NCBI RefSeq assembly: GCF_947502415.1
Contig: NZ_CANMZV010000018.1
Coordinates: 35,645 to 99,644 of the forward strand
From: an uncultured Photobacterium sp.
GTDB lineage: Bacteria; Pseudomonadota; Gammaproteobacteria; Enterobacterales; Vibrionaceae
Direction: 5' to 3'
DNA length: 64,000 nt
Shown here one piece after another: positions 1-8,669 of this stretch. Below the pieces are notes generated by a model. It was not told the origin of the DNA, did not search any database, and saw nothing but the letters and a program-made list of their open reading frames with translations. The position numbers and the translations under genes were made by a program. Position 1 is the stretch's first letter. Each line of letters starts with the position of its first letter.

Positions 1-1
1 A

Positions 2-649
2 TTTTTGTCTGTTATTGGTATTCAGCTCTGGCTATGGGCTCTCGCCTATCCTGTGCCAATCTGGCAGGGTATCGCGCTACTGATGACCTCTCCTTTATTT
101 GCAACCATTGGTTCTGGTCTGTTTTTGAAAGAAAAAGTAGGTGCGGCCCGCTGGATTGCTACACTCGCAGGCTTTATCGGGGCGATGATCATTCTGGAGC
201 CGTGGGCTGACGGATTTACCTGGGCAACATTGCTACCGGTGGGTGCCGCTTTCTTCTGGGCATGTTATTCACTGATGGTGAAGAAGATGTCGGTTCACGA
301 TTCACCAACAACGATGGTGGTATACCTGTTGCTGCTGATCACGCCGTTCAACATCTTCCTGGCTGCACCTGAATTGACGATTCCTAATCAGGGACTAACC
401 TGGTTGCTACTGCTTGGTGCTGGTTTACTGACAGCACTGGCACAATGGGCTATTGCCAAGGCCTATGCTGTTGCAGATGCCTCATTCGTCCAGCCTTTCG
501 ACCATGCAAAACTGCCTTTGAACGTATTGGCTGGCTGGTTGGTGTTTGGTTGGGTTCCACCAGGTCGCCTTTGGCTTGGAGCGGCAATTATCATCACCTC
601 AGTTGCTTTCATTACCCAATGGGAAAACCGAAAAAAGGCAACTGCTTAA
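2..649 (+). CDS. EamA/DMT-family permease, 5'-truncated by window edge
   Basis: C-terminal part of an inner-membrane transporter of the drug/metabolite (EamA, RhaT-like) superfamily. The visible 215 codons hold about seven hydrophobic segments, beginning in a helix. The frame is open to the first base, so the start lies outside the window; a TTG at base 5 is internal. The conserved half-repeat feature, a small-residue-rich helix followed by a basic loop and a PLN-type segment (FDHAKLPLNVLAGWLVFG), is present near the end. Substrate cannot be inferred. The gene ends 75 bases before a strong hairpin terminator. Confidence 0.8.
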   Translation, partial: FLSVIGIQLWLWALAYPVPIWQGIALLMTSPLFATIGSGLFLKEKVGAARWIATLAGFIGAMIILEPWADGFTWATLLPVGAAFFWACYSLMVKKMSVHDSPTTMVVYLLLLITPFNIFLAAPELTIPNQGLTWLLLLGAGLLTALAQWAIAKAYAVADASFVQPFDHAKLPLNVLAGWLVFGWVPPGRLWLGAAIIITSVAFITQWENRKKATA

Positions 650-723
650 ATAAAAGCTAGAAGTTAGAAAGAATCTGACAACTTTACGATTTCCACCGCT
701 GTAAACAGTGTCTCGGGGATGAA

Positions 724-770
724 AAAGGCGAGGAACGATGTGTATAACACTCACTCCTCGCCTTTTCTAT
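724..770. terminator. Bidirectional hairpin terminator
   Basis: An 11-bp stem (aaaggcgagga at 724-734 with tcctcgccttt at 755-765) is followed by T-rich sequence on the plus strand and preceded by A-rich sequence. It can therefore end both the EamA gene and the convergent barrel-protein gene. Confidence 0.8.
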
Positions 771-786
771 ATCTATAAACTAATCG

Positions 787-1194
787 TTAGAATCGGTAAC
801 GGACACCCACCGCACCTTCAAGCTCTAAATCGACATCTTCAACGACATAAAGTGTCGGCCCAACTTCACCATATAGTTCTACCTTGTCTAATGGTACCTG
901 AAAACCAACACCTGAGCGCACACCCAATTTATCGTCTTTATCATCGACATACTGCGCACCTACAAAAGTGTACATGCTATCAAGCTCAGGTTTGCTAACC
1001 AGTGTTCCCAAATTGAATGTCTTATCGACAGCGACGCCGAATTCATCAATACCCAGAGAGAAACGCAAATCATTTTGCTTATATTGAATTCCGCTCATTG
1101 GACTACCAAAAAAGACACCTGCGCTCTGCGAGGCTTGTGCCACCATTGAAACTGTCAGAGTTAGAGCTAATCCAAATAGTGTTTTTTTCATCAT
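787..1194 (-). CDS. Small outer-membrane beta-barrel protein
   Basis: Predicted 135-residue secreted protein. It starts with a Sec signal (MMKKTLFGLALTLTVSMVAQA, cleavage near AQA-S). The body alternates hydrophobic and polar residues in short strands (GVGFQVPL, VELYGEVGPTLYVV) and ends in Y-R-F. A terminal phenylalanine is the usual BAM recognition signal of outer-membrane barrels. The start was placed at the ATG-ATG pair at 1194/1191 because the longer frame to 1302 would put 36 non-signal residues ahead of the signal peptide. Specific function unknown; it may be a YfaZ-like or small opacity-type barrel. Confidence 0.65.
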   Translation of the reverse strand: MMKKTLFGLALTLTVSMVAQASQSAGVFFGSPMSGIQYKQNDLRFSLGIDEFGVAVDKTFNLGTLVSKPELDSMYTFVGAQYVDDKDDKLGVRSGVGFQVPLDKVELYGEVGPTLYVVEDVDLELEGAVGVRYRF

Positions 1195-1374
1195 AGTGAT
1201 ACTGCTGATAACAAGTAATAGCCATAATTTAACTGGAAAAAACGCCAGGCTCGATAGTCGTAAGTCAATCATGACATAACTTTGACAAATCCTAAGCTGC
1301 AAACTAACAACACTTCGATATAACGTTTTCCGATACCTCTGTCCTAAGTCTTACAATAGTCTTTGAACAACAAA

Positions 1375-1390
1375 AGGCAAACGTTTGCTC
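1375..1390. promoter_or_regulatory. PurR operator upstream of purT
   Basis: The perfect 12-bp palindrome gcaaacgtttgc at 1377-1388 is the core of the PurR consensus (acGCAAACGTTTGCgt). It lies about 60 bases upstream of the purT start, as expected for repression by PurR with hypoxanthine or guanine. Confidence 0.85.
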
Positions 1391-1449
1391 GAGCATCTGA
1401 ATCCTGTATGATCCGCATCAGTAATCAACACTCACCGTAAGGAAACTCG

Positions 1450-2625
1450 ATGATAGGTTCAGCTACTCGCCCAGATGCAACCCGTATTCTATTACTCGGC
1501 TCCGGAGAGCTAGGAAAAGAAGTCGCGATAGAGTGCCAACGCTTAGGTCTTGAAGTAATCGCTGTTGATCGCTACGCAAATGCACCTGCCATGCAGGTAG
1601 CACACCGTAGTCATGTTATTAACATGCTTGATCCTGAAGCCTTGAAACAAGTTATCAAGCAAGAACAGCCACACTATGTAGTCCCGGAGATTGAAGCCAT
1701 TGCCACTGATACACTCGTCGAGCTTGAAGCTGAAGGGGTGAATGTTATACCTACAGCCAATGCCGCCAAACTGACGATGAATCGCGAGGGTATCCGCCGG
1801 CTGGCAGCCGAAACTTTGAGAATACCAACCTCCCCTTACGAATTTTCAGACCAATATGATGATTTCGCGGCCTCTGTAGAGAGAATCGGTACACCGTGTG
1901 TCGTTAAACCTATTATGAGCTCCTCGGGTAAAGGTCAGAGTGTTATCAAATCACCAGCAGATATTGAATCTGCATGGCAGTATGCGCAAGAAGGTGGTCG
2001 CGCCGGCGCTGGCCGGGTTATTATTGAAGGATTTGTAGAGTTCGATTATGAAATCACGCTTTTGACTGTCAGGGCTATTGACGGTGTTCACTTCTGCGCA
2101 CCAATTGGTCATCGCCAGCAAGACGGCGACTATCGTGAATCATGGCAACCTCAGGCAATGTCAGAAGCCGCACTAAAAGAAGCTCAGAGCGTTGCAGAGA
2201 AAGTTGTGAATGCCCTCGGCGGCTACGGTCTGTTTGGGGTCGAGCTGTTTGTTAAAGGCGACGAGGTATTATTCAGTGAGGTTTCACCACGTCCTCATGA
2301 TACCGGGATGGTCACTCTGATATCACAGGACCAGTCTGAGTTTGCACTCCATGTACGTGCATTCCTTGGCTTACCCATTCACTCTATTACCCAGTATGGC
2401 CCTTCGGCATCGGCGGTTATCCTGCCGGACGGTATTTCAGATAATGTGCGTTTCGATCACCTTGCTGTTGCGCTGGCGCGTCCGCAAACTCAACTTCGTC
2501 TCTTTGCCAAGCCAGAAATCAACGGTCGCCGTCGCCTTGGTGTTGCCCTTGCCCGCCGCGATAATATCGTTGAAGCAATCAGTGATGCCATTGATACCGC
2601 ATCAGATGTAAAAGTGATGCTTTGA
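1450..2625 (+). CDS. purT: Formate-dependent phosphoribosylglycinamide formyltransferase
   Basis: PurT makes formyl-GAR from GAR, formate and ATP in the third step of purine synthesis, as the folate-independent alternative to PurN. The 391-residue length equals the family norm. The N-terminal preATP-grasp fold opens with the nucleotide loop [12 protein letters not shown] (about residues 13-24). The ATP-grasp core follows with [10 protein letters not shown] (about 156-165), and the metal-ligand segment [22 protein letters not shown] lies near residues 265-286. A Shine-Dalgarno AAGGAAA lies just before the ATG. A PurR palindrome sits upstream and a hairpin terminator follows, so it looks monocistronic and purine-repressed. 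Confidence 0.97.
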   Translation: MIGSATRPDATRILLLGSGELGKEVAIECQRLGLEVIAVDRYANAPAMQVAHRSHVINMLDPEALKQVIKQEQPHYVVPEIEAIATDTLVELEAEGVNVIPTANAAKLTMNREGIRRLAAETLRIPTSPYEFSDQYDDFAASVERIGTPCVVKPIMSSSGKGQSVIKSPADIESAWQYAQEGGRAGAGRVIIEGFVEFDYEITLLTVRAIDGVHFCAPIGHRQQDGDYRESWQPQAMSEAALKEAQSVAEKVVNALGGYGLFGVELFVKGDEVLFSEVSPRPHDTGMVTLISQDQSEFALHVRAFLGLPIHSITQYGPSASAVILPDGISDNVRFDHLAVALARPQTQLRLFAKPEINGRRRLGVALARRDNIVEAISDAIDTASDVKVML

Positions 2626-2712
2626 CACATTACACCTGCCAACACATTGCACCCGTCACACTCAAACGTGACAGTGTCACCCAACTTAAAGTAAAACAAT
2701 ACGACATCAAAC

Positions 2713-2743
2713 AAAAAGGAGCCTACGCTGGCTCCTTTTCTTT
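2713..2743. terminator. Bidirectional terminator between purT and tpm
   Basis: Stem aaaaggagcc/ggctcctttt around a short loop (2714-2739). T-rich on the plus strand and A-rich before it, so it serves both convergent genes. Confidence 0.85.
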
Positions 2744-2775
2744 ATGACGTTTATTTACCACTCGTTAAGCAAATA

Positions 2776-3426
2776 CTATGAGCTAGCAAGCTCAATCAAC
2801 CAGGCTTCTTCAGCAAATCGAGATAACCCACGCTGACGACGAGGGTGTGATTCATCTGCATCATCACGCTCCAGGGCGGTGATCTTACAGCCTTCAAACA
2901 GTTGCTCAACTTCTTCTTTGGATACACTAAACGGAGGACCATCCATTTCAGCCTGCGGATAATCCAGGGTGATCAGCAAAATACGGCCACCAGCCTTAAC
3001 CAAAGACAATAAGCGATCAGCATACATCTGACGCATGGATTCTGGCATCGCAATCAGTGCAGCGCGATCATACACAACATCAACAGGTTCAATTTGCACG
3101 GCAAAAAAGTCACCACAATGAATTGTAATTTCATCCAGTTCATAAATCGCCTGACCATTCCCCAATGATATTACTGTCGGAATATAGAACATCTCGGAGA
3201 AAAATGCCCTGACCGCAATATCACTCAGCTCGATGCCGATGATTTTGTTATGTTTCTCGGCAAGCCAAGTCATATCAAGTGACTTGCCACACATAGGAAC
3301 CAATACGGTATCTTCGCGCGCAGCATGCACAGCTGGCCAGTGCTTGGTCAGCATAGGATTAATATCATTGAGATGAAAACCAATACGGTTTTCGGCCCAA
3401 CGGCTATGCCAAAATTCTGCATCCAT
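2776..3426 (-). CDS. tpm: Thiopurine S-methyltransferase
   Basis: A SAM-dependent methyltransferase of the TPMT family, which methylates thiopurines and, in bacteria, selenium and tellurium oxyanions. The start at 3426 (MDAEFWHSRW) matches the conserved family N-terminus and gives 216 residues, close to the usual 218; the upstream extension to 3483 has no family support. SAM-binding features visible are VLVPMCGKSLDMTWLA (motif I), the acidic end of strand 2 (IGIELSD), and VYDRAALIAMP (motif IV). It is alone between two hairpin terminators. Confidence 0.95.
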   Translation of the reverse strand: MDAEFWHSRWAENRIGFHLNDINPMLTKHWPAVHAAREDTVLVPMCGKSLDMTWLAEKHNKIIGIELSDIAVRAFFSEMFYIPTVISLGNGQAIYELDEITIHCGDFFAVQIEPVDVVYDRAALIAMPESMRQMYADRLLSLVKAGGRILLITLDYPQAEMDGPPFSVSKEEVEQLFEGCKITALERDDADESHPRRQRGLSRFAEEAWLIELASS

Positions 3427-3568
3427 TATCTTAAATCTCTTTTCTGACTTTATTCCTACCAAACTGAATAAATGTTTGATCAACCTATCCAGAAAGGTCT
3501 GTTTTTATAGTCCGGATATCTGACCATAGTTTAGAGCGCTGATCCAGATCTAATCTATAAACGCAAAA

Positions 3569-3588
3569 AAGGATGCCGAAGCATCCTT
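3569..3588 (-). terminator. Terminator with TTCG loop
   Basis: On the minus strand an 8-bp stem closes a TTCG tetraloop (aaggatgc-ttcg-gcatcctt) followed by a run of T. It ends transcription of the small gene at 3687-3980. Confidence 0.85.
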
Positions 3589-3686
3589 AGTCTAACAACC
3601 CCGCTTTATCAAAATAAAGCTAGGTTAAAAATATGTTCTTCAATTTTTCTTTATGAGAGTAATTGAACAAACGATATAAACAGTCC

Positions 3687-3980
3687 TTATGAAATGCGGA
3701 ACAGTTTAATCGAATCACGGCGTACAGTTACACCGCGGAAAGTAACAGGTTCCAGCAACGTCATTAGCTGCTTAGAAACAAAAAACTTACCGCCGTAGCT
3801 ACGATCACCACCACGATTTACCCAATCTGCAAATTCATCTGCCAAGCTGAACATAGAGTTTCCAACAAGCAGAACTAGGACTTTGGCGACTTCACTGTCA
3901 TTCTGTTTATTAAACTCCGCGTCACGAACTTTTTTACGGTATTCGTCGACAATTCTTTCTAGGCACTCAAATCTGCTCAT
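3687..3980 (-). CDS. Uncharacterised 97-residue cytoplasmic protein
   Basis: Not recognised. Starting at MSRFECLERI (3980, preceded by GGTGG), the protein has a charged N-terminal helix (residues about 1-30, RIVDEYRKKVRDAEFNKQ), a hydrophobic helix (VAKVLVLLVGNSMFSLADEFADWV), then a short Gly/aromatic loop and a basic strand-rich tail (FRGVTVRRDSIKLFRIS). It has no signal peptide or cysteines. The alternative start at 4037 would add a hydrophobic stretch without a ribosome site. It is a lone gene with its own terminator. Confidence 0.6.
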   Translation of the reverse strand: MSRFECLERIVDEYRKKVRDAEFNKQNDSEVAKVLVLLVGNSMFSLADEFADWVNRGGDRSYGGKFFVSKQLMTLLEPVTFRGVTVRRDSIKLFRIS

Positions 3981-4151
3981 ATACACCACCACAAAAAAAG
4001 AGGTGCGGATACTACTGCTCATACCCAATGAAATCAACCCATGATGGGGGATTTATTGAGATAAAAGTGGTTATTTTTTCATATTCATAACAACTTTCTG
4101 CAATTTTGTCATATAAATCACGATTTAGATCATGTTTTGACGTCTTTTTTA

Positions 4152-4174
4152 TAGCTATATTTTAAATGTACGTT
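4152..4174. promoter_or_regulatory. NsrR-type nitric-oxide operator
   Basis: A 23-bp imperfect palindrome centred on atattttaaatgta matches the published NsrR consensus AAGNTGYATTTTARNTRCANCTT at 19 of 23 positions by eye. It sits about 40 bases before the ygbA start, a known NsrR target, which makes the call more secure. Confidence 0.75.
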
Positions 4175-4214
4175 TGAGCAGTTTCAGTATGAATTGTGCT
4201 GTAGAGAAACCATT

Positions 4215-4613
4215 ATGACCCATTCAGATAAGACAATTATTCTATTCGGCAGCCTCAACACCGAATTTCGGACTATCGAGGCGATGATAGAAATCTATTG
4301 CAAAGATCATCATAAAACCCCGACTCTCTGTAAGCAGTGTTCTGATTTCCTCGAGTATGCGTTTACCCGGTTAGACCGCTGTCCCTATGGCGAGGCAAAA
4401 CCGACTTGTCGAGTTTGCCCTATCCACTGTTACAAAGCAGATTGCAAAGAACGGTCCCGGCAAATTATGCGCTATTCAGGACCAAAGATGTTGTTCAAGC
4501 ATCCCATTCTAGCCGTTCGCCACTTGCTTGCAGAAAGACGTCCGATCCCGGAAAAACCTGCCGCAGGTGCATCTAACCGCCACAAACGAAAAGCACTTGC
4601 TTCTAAAAGCTAA
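4215..4613 (+). CDS. ygbA: YgbA-family nitrous-oxide/NO-induced protein
   Basis: A 132-residue cysteine-rich protein of the YgbA_NO (nitrous oxide-stimulated promoter) family. The conserved core is visible: a CKDHH segment, LCKQCSDFLEYAFTRLDRC, then CRVCPIHCYKADCKERSRQIMR and the GPKMLFKHPILAVRHL tail. Eight or more cysteines suggest metal or Fe-S binding; in enterobacteria the gene is NsrR-regulated and aids recovery from nitrosative stress. The ATG at 4215 (MTHSDK) is chosen over the in-frame codon at 4194. An NsrR-like palindrome lies directly upstream. The C-terminus is rich in Lys/Arg. Confidence 0.9.
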   Translation: MTHSDKTIILFGSLNTEFRTIEAMIEIYCKDHHKTPTLCKQCSDFLEYAFTRLDRCPYGEAKPTCRVCPIHCYKADCKERSRQIMRYSGPKMLFKHPILAVRHLLAERRPIPEKPAAGASNRHKRKALASKS

Positions 4614-4629
4614 CGAGCTAATAACCGAT

Positions 4630-5007
4630 TCAATTACGGTAATAATCCACAACTTGCACTTTTGATGGTTCCACGTTGCCCGGCACATCCAAGCTAAAGC
4701 TATTCTCACCTTTCATTGTTACCGATGAAGATAGCTCACCAGCAACGCTCACTCCTTCGATTTTGCTAAAACGCCGGGATATGTCGTAATGCATATTTAC
4801 CGTAACACTCGCTTCTTTGTTTGCGGCAAGTTCAAACTGGCAAATACCTGTCGGACAATACACATCCACTTGGCCTGGTTCACTCACAACAATCTTTTCA
4901 ACGTTTTTCACCGGGGTTGCTGTCAGTTGAAACTCCTCACCGCAACCTGGTAGTAACATCAGAACAGCACCGACCAGCAATATCTTATTGCTCAGTATTC
5001 GCAACAC
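4630..5007 (-). CDS. Small periplasmic lipoprotein, unknown function
   Basis: A 125-residue predicted lipoprotein. The start is a GTG at 5007, chosen because AAGGAGA lies six bases upstream on the minus strand; the longer frame to 5070 lacks a site. The signal runs to the lipobox L-P-G-C (LMLLPGCGEEF), after which the mature part is about 100 residues of beta-rich sequence with one cysteine pair (DVYCPTGICQFEL). No family recognised. It is convergent with ygbA: the stop codons lie 17 bases apart. Confidence 0.65.
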   Translation of the reverse strand: MLRILSNKILLVGAVLMLLPGCGEEFQLTATPVKNVEKIVVSEPGQVDVYCPTGICQFELAANKEASVTVNMHYDISRRFSKIEGVSVAGELSSSVTMKGENSFSLDVPGNVEPSKVQVVDYYRN

Positions 5008-5323
5008 AAGCAGTCTCCTTTTTAATACAGCGAGTTCAATACAGCAAATAGCAGACAATTCCGAGCTCAAGCCCTCTATGCGCTAACTTCTAAACAGAAT
5101 CCCCTTCTTTTGGCTTAACCAAGGAACCATAGCAAGCATCTTGTTTTTAGAAGGTTTTTTCTGTTAACTCTTGCTAAAAGTAGAATTCTATTAACTGGTT
5201 TTACCAAAAATTTCGCTCGTATATTTCATAAACGCGACAATTACCGCGACCAATCCCATCTACAATCTTTTGACTTATAAATTAGACATTGACGTAACAC
5301 TAACTAGTTCAACGGATAAGTCT
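5008..5323. other. Divergent intergenic region
   Basis: 316 bases between the divergently transcribed lipoprotein and cytochrome genes, so both promoters must lie here. The sequence is AT-rich. No operator palindrome or riboswitch stood out. Confidence 0.5.
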
Positions 5324-6838
5324 ATGAACAATAATATCTCAACGGCTAGATTTACCATCCCATCGGAACTTAGCCGTCACTTTAAGTCATCATTACTCTA
5401 CAGAACATTCACTATTACTTTCACAATAGCGATTATCAGTCTGGCAACAATCATGACACCTGATGTTCATGCAAACGCAAACAATGAGAAATGGCTCAAA
5501 CCGCATAAACTCTTAAACAAGGAGCAAATTGAAAAACAACTACCTTTCTATCCATCCAGAGCATCCACTAATGGGCACAAACTAACCCCCGATATGTTCG
5601 AAGATTCCAAAATCTGTCAAGGTTGCCATAACGAAATCTACCAACAGTGGGAACGCTCCGTTATGGCAAATTCATGGGAAGACCCGATCTACAGAGCGTT
5701 ATACAAACGAGCAAGTGCCGCAACAGATGGTAAAGTCGACAATTTCTGTGCCGCCTGCCATAGCCCTATAGGCATGACCAGCATGAATGCCAACGCCAGT
5801 TCATTCGACACAGATAAGCATATCCCCGGCGTTAATTGCGAAGTGTGCCATAACATTGTCGGTATTGCCGGCAGTGATAACGGTGCCTATATCCTGTCTC
5901 CGAACAAAGACAAACACGTTAAGCTCGGCCCGCGAACCGATGCCAACTCCCCTTACCACAAAACCGAATATTCTGATCTGCATACCAAATCTGAGTTCTG
6001 TTCGGTCTGCCATAATGTCTCGCATCCCTTCAACAGTACACCAATTGAGCGCACTTATGATGAATGGCAAGAAAGTGCTTACAACGAGAAAGGGATCCAT
6101 TGCCAGGATTGCCACATGACTCCCGGCCCTGGTCGAAATATAAATCCGGGTAAATCGGCTGTTATGGGTAAAGAACGTAAGCACATTTACTCCCATGAAT
6201 TTACCGGCGGTAATTCCACCCTTCATCAATACTTCGATGATCCGGACAGTGCTGAACTTGCGCGAGAAATGCTTCGCTCTGCTGCCACAATGGAGTTTAT
6301 TGAGCTCCCCGAAACCCTTGTAGCCGGAGAATTAGCAACAATCAAAATCAAGGTTGCGAACGTTGGAGCCGGACACAAATTACCTACGGGCTTCCCCGAA
6401 GGAAGGGAGATCTGGATTGACTTTAAGGTTAACTCAACTGAACAAACGCCAATCTACCGTTCCGGCGCAATTGTTGACGGCCATACCGAAAAAGGAACCC
6501 AGAGTTTTAAAGTCACGCTGGGAGATGCCAACGGTAATGTGGTTGATCTCAATGTATGGGAGGTCGACAGAATACTTTCGGATACCCGGATCCTGCCAAA
6601 CGGCTATTCAATCGTTGTTTACACCTTCTTGGTGCCTGAAGATATCTCTGGAAATGTAACTCTGGATGCAACCTTGAACTATTGGCCGTTCTCGCAAAAA
6701 CTGGTTGATGAACTTCTTGGAGCAGGAAAAATGACTGTCGATATAGTCAACATGACTTCAACCAAAGTCAAACTACCAGTTTCGGAAGAAAAAGCGGACA
6801 AGGCATTAGCCATGAAGAGATTGCAACAAAATCAGTAG
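5324..6838 (+). CDS. Secreted pentaheme cytochrome c
   Basis: A 504-residue periplasmic electron carrier. From ATG 5324 (GGATAAG upstream) there is a basic N-terminus and a hydrophobic signal ending at DVHA-NA (about residue 50). Five CxxCH haem sites follow: residues 98-102 (CQGCH), 142-146 (CAACH), 172-176 (CEVCH), 226-230 (CSVCH) and 260-264 (CQDCH). The C-terminal third is a haem-free beta-rich domain with the motif GHKLPTGFPEGREIW typical of this cytochrome family. No reductase or quinol dehydrogenase gene is adjacent, so its partner is unknown; roles in anaerobic respiration or nitrogen-oxide handling are only guesses. Confidence 0.85.
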   Translation: MNNNISTARFTIPSELSRHFKSSLLYRTFTITFTIAIISLATIMTPDVHANANNEKWLKPHKLLNKEQIEKQLPFYPSRASTNGHKLTPDMFEDSKICQGCHNEIYQQWERSVMANSWEDPIYRALYKRASAATDGKVDNFCAACHSPIGMTSMNANASSFDTDKHIPGVNCEVCHNIVGIAGSDNGAYILSPNKDKHVKLGPRTDANSPYHKTEYSDLHTKSEFCSVCHNVSHPFNSTPIERTYDEWQESAYNEKGIHCQDCHMTPGPGRNINPGKSAVMGKERKHIYSHEFTGGNSTLHQYFDDPDSAELAREMLRSAATMEFIELPETLVAGELATIKIKVANVGAGHKLPTGFPEGREIWIDFKVNSTEQTPIYRSGAIVDGHTEKGTQSFKVTLGDANGNVVDLNVWEVDRILSDTRILPNGYSIVVYTFLVPEDISGNVTLDATLNYWPFSQKLVDELLGAGKMTVDIVNMTSTKVKLPVSEEKADKALAMKRLQQNQ

Positions 6839-6870
6839 CAAAAAATGTTCACTTATGTACAAAAAATGGA

Positions 6871-6893
6871 AAGCGCCAGCCTGGCTGGCGCTT
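6871..6893. terminator. Bidirectional terminator
   Basis: Perfect inverted repeat aagcgccagcc/ggctggcgctt with a one-base centre, between the convergent cytochrome and POT-like genes. Confidence 0.75.
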
Positions 6894-6898
6894 GTTAT

Positions 6899-8407
6899 TT
6901 AGTGGGTGGCAGCTACATCCTGACCAGATTCCAGCTCCTCCAGCTCCTCGCCTTTGCGGATAAGCTTGGCGATAACCTTAGACAGCATGAGCGTAACAAC
7001 AGCCATTACAACAGCTAGCATGGCTAGATTGTAGAAGTAACTGGCATAGACACCTTCGATGATTTCCGGTGTTAGCACCTGATCTTTCGGCAAAGCAATT
7101 TTAGTTGAAATTACCGCAGCCAAAATGCCACTGAGTGATAACGCCACAGAACGCAAGCCAATAGCAAACGCTGACAGATAACGTGGCACCATTTCGAAAA
7201 TGAAACCTGCACCCAATGCACCGACAATCAATTCAGCCAGTGACTGGAAGAAGTGAACCCACAAAATCCAATCTGCTGCAATTTTACCGTCTTCGCCTAC
7301 AAAGCTGGTTGAAAGGCCAAGCAAACCAAATGCAACAGCACTGAAAACAAAAGCCGCAGCAAATTTAGTCGGAATAGATGGAGAGAAACCTTTTCTCTCA
7401 AGCCATCCGTAGACATAAATCACTGGAGCACCAAGGATGAAACACCATAATGGGTTAAATGCCGCATTCGATTCTGGTCGAATAGGAATGAATCCCATGA
7501 TCTGATCACCCATCAGATTAATGGCGTAGATGTTCATAGAAGTGAGCATCTGGCCATAGTAGAAATAGAAAGTGATCAAAATGAAAATGGTAATAAGAAC
7601 GCCGCACATCTTATATTTGTATGCTGCGGTAGCGCGTGTTATTTCAAAGATGAAATACATAATTGCGCAAGCGCCCAGTGCATACAGCAGGTACTTACCG
7701 GCATCCAGGTTAGAGAATACCCAGTAAACCATTCCAAGCATCACGACAGAACCGGCGACAAAACATGCCCAGGTTTTCATGCTGACAGCTCGGCGGTCAA
7801 TCTCATTACCGACAGCAACAAAGTACTTATGAAAGACGACAAACAGAACCAAGGTAATCGACATCAATCCTGATGCAATATAGAAGTTACCCTGGTAAGC
7901 CAGATAAGCAACCATAAACGGGAACAGGTATTTAGACGAAAACGAACCCAGATTATTGATCGAATAGTTAACGGTCAAACCCTGCTGGAATGAATCCCTG
8001 TTGGTTTCAGAATAAGAGTTACCAAGTAACACTGTCGGACTCGTGGCCGACAAGCCGCGGGCATAGCCGATCAACGCAATCGCAAAAATACTTAATGGGA
8101 CGTTCAGGCTGCTTGCACCAAGACCAAGCAAGAAGAAGCCTATGGTATAGATGGTGTAGCCAATGTATACCGCCCTGAAAGAGCCGATATAACGGTCAGC
8201 AACAAAACCACCGACAGCAGAAAAAACAGGACCAACAGCCCCGAATGCCCCCATCATCATGATGGTATCAGCTTCGCTGTAATTTAACTCAAACAGGAAG
8301 AACTTGGTAAGCAGGACATATGTCCCATAAAAGGCCGCTCCCCACAGGAACTGCCTTAGGATTAAAATCCTAGCTATAAACGGAAATCTAGCGTTTGCGT
8401 CTTGCAT
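6899..8407 (-). CDS. POT-like peptide transporter paralogue 1
   Basis: A 502-residue major-facilitator protein of about 12-14 membrane segments resembling proton-dependent oligopeptide transporters. The start at 8407 (MQDANARFPF) follows AAGGAG. Family-like features are SFRAVYIGYTIYTIGFFLLG, GYARGLSATSPTVLLGNSY and NYSINNLGS in the N-terminal half and NAAFNPLWCFILGAPVI in the C-terminal half. The canonical helix-1 motif ExxERFxYY is absent: the equivalent stretch reads LRQFLWGAAFYGTY, so proton coupling or substrate may differ. It is about 85% identical by eye to the next gene and shares its promoter region, so the pair is a tandem duplication. Confidence 0.85.
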   Translation of the reverse strand: MQDANARFPFIARILILRQFLWGAAFYGTYVLLTKFFLFELNYSEADTIMMMGAFGAVGPVFSAVGGFVADRYIGSFRAVYIGYTIYTIGFFLLGLGASSLNVPLSIFAIALIGYARGLSATSPTVLLGNSYSETNRDSFQQGLTVNYSINNLGSFSSKYLFPFMVAYLAYQGNFYIASGLMSITLVLFVVFHKYFVAVGNEIDRRAVSMKTWACFVAGSVVMLGMVYWVFSNLDAGKYLLYALGACAIMYFIFEITRATAAYKYKMCGVLITIFILITFYFYYGQMLTSMNIYAINLMGDQIMGFIPIRPESNAAFNPLWCFILGAPVIYVYGWLERKGFSPSIPTKFAAAFVFSAVAFGLLGLSTSFVGEDGKIAADWILWVHFFQSLAELIVGALGAGFIFEMVPRYLSAFAIGLRSVALSLSGILAAVISTKIALPKDQVLTPEIIEGVYASYFYNLAMLAVVMAVVTLMLSKVIAKLIRKGEELEELESGQDVAATH

Positions 8408-8524
8408 ATCATGCTCCTTCAATATAATGCATGGCAAAAACTAGCATACGGAAAATTACCATTTTATGATCAATGATAAGTTATTGAACAAATAGCATAT
8501 TGAGAGAAAACTTTTTTACAAAGA

Positions 8525-8551
8525 TGAGATCTTGATATTAAACCGATCTCA
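8525..8551. promoter_or_regulatory. Inverted repeat upstream of POT-like paralogue 1
   Basis: tgagatc and gatctca are separated by 13 bases, about 120 bases upstream of the start. It may be an operator or a hairpin. No counterpart was found at the paralogous upstream position. Confidence 0.35.
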
Positions 8552-8619
8552 CCTAAACCATTCCAACAACAAATTAATGCCATATTCTCAATAGGAATCA
8601 TGCATTTAATAACAAAAAA

Positions 8620-8647
8620 CGGTTTAGCCAAAAATATGGCTAAACCG
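8620..8647 (-). terminator. Terminator of POT-like paralogue 2
   Basis: An 11-bp stem cggtttagcca/tggctaaaccg; on the minus strand it is followed by a T run. It separates the two duplicated genes into independent transcripts. Confidence 0.8.
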
Positions 8648-8669
8648 CTTAAAAAGTAAAATTATAATA

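Noticed and set aside
5787..6229. Overlapping frames within the cytochrome gene
   Set aside because: Alternate-frame shadows; the five CxxCH sites fix the real frame.
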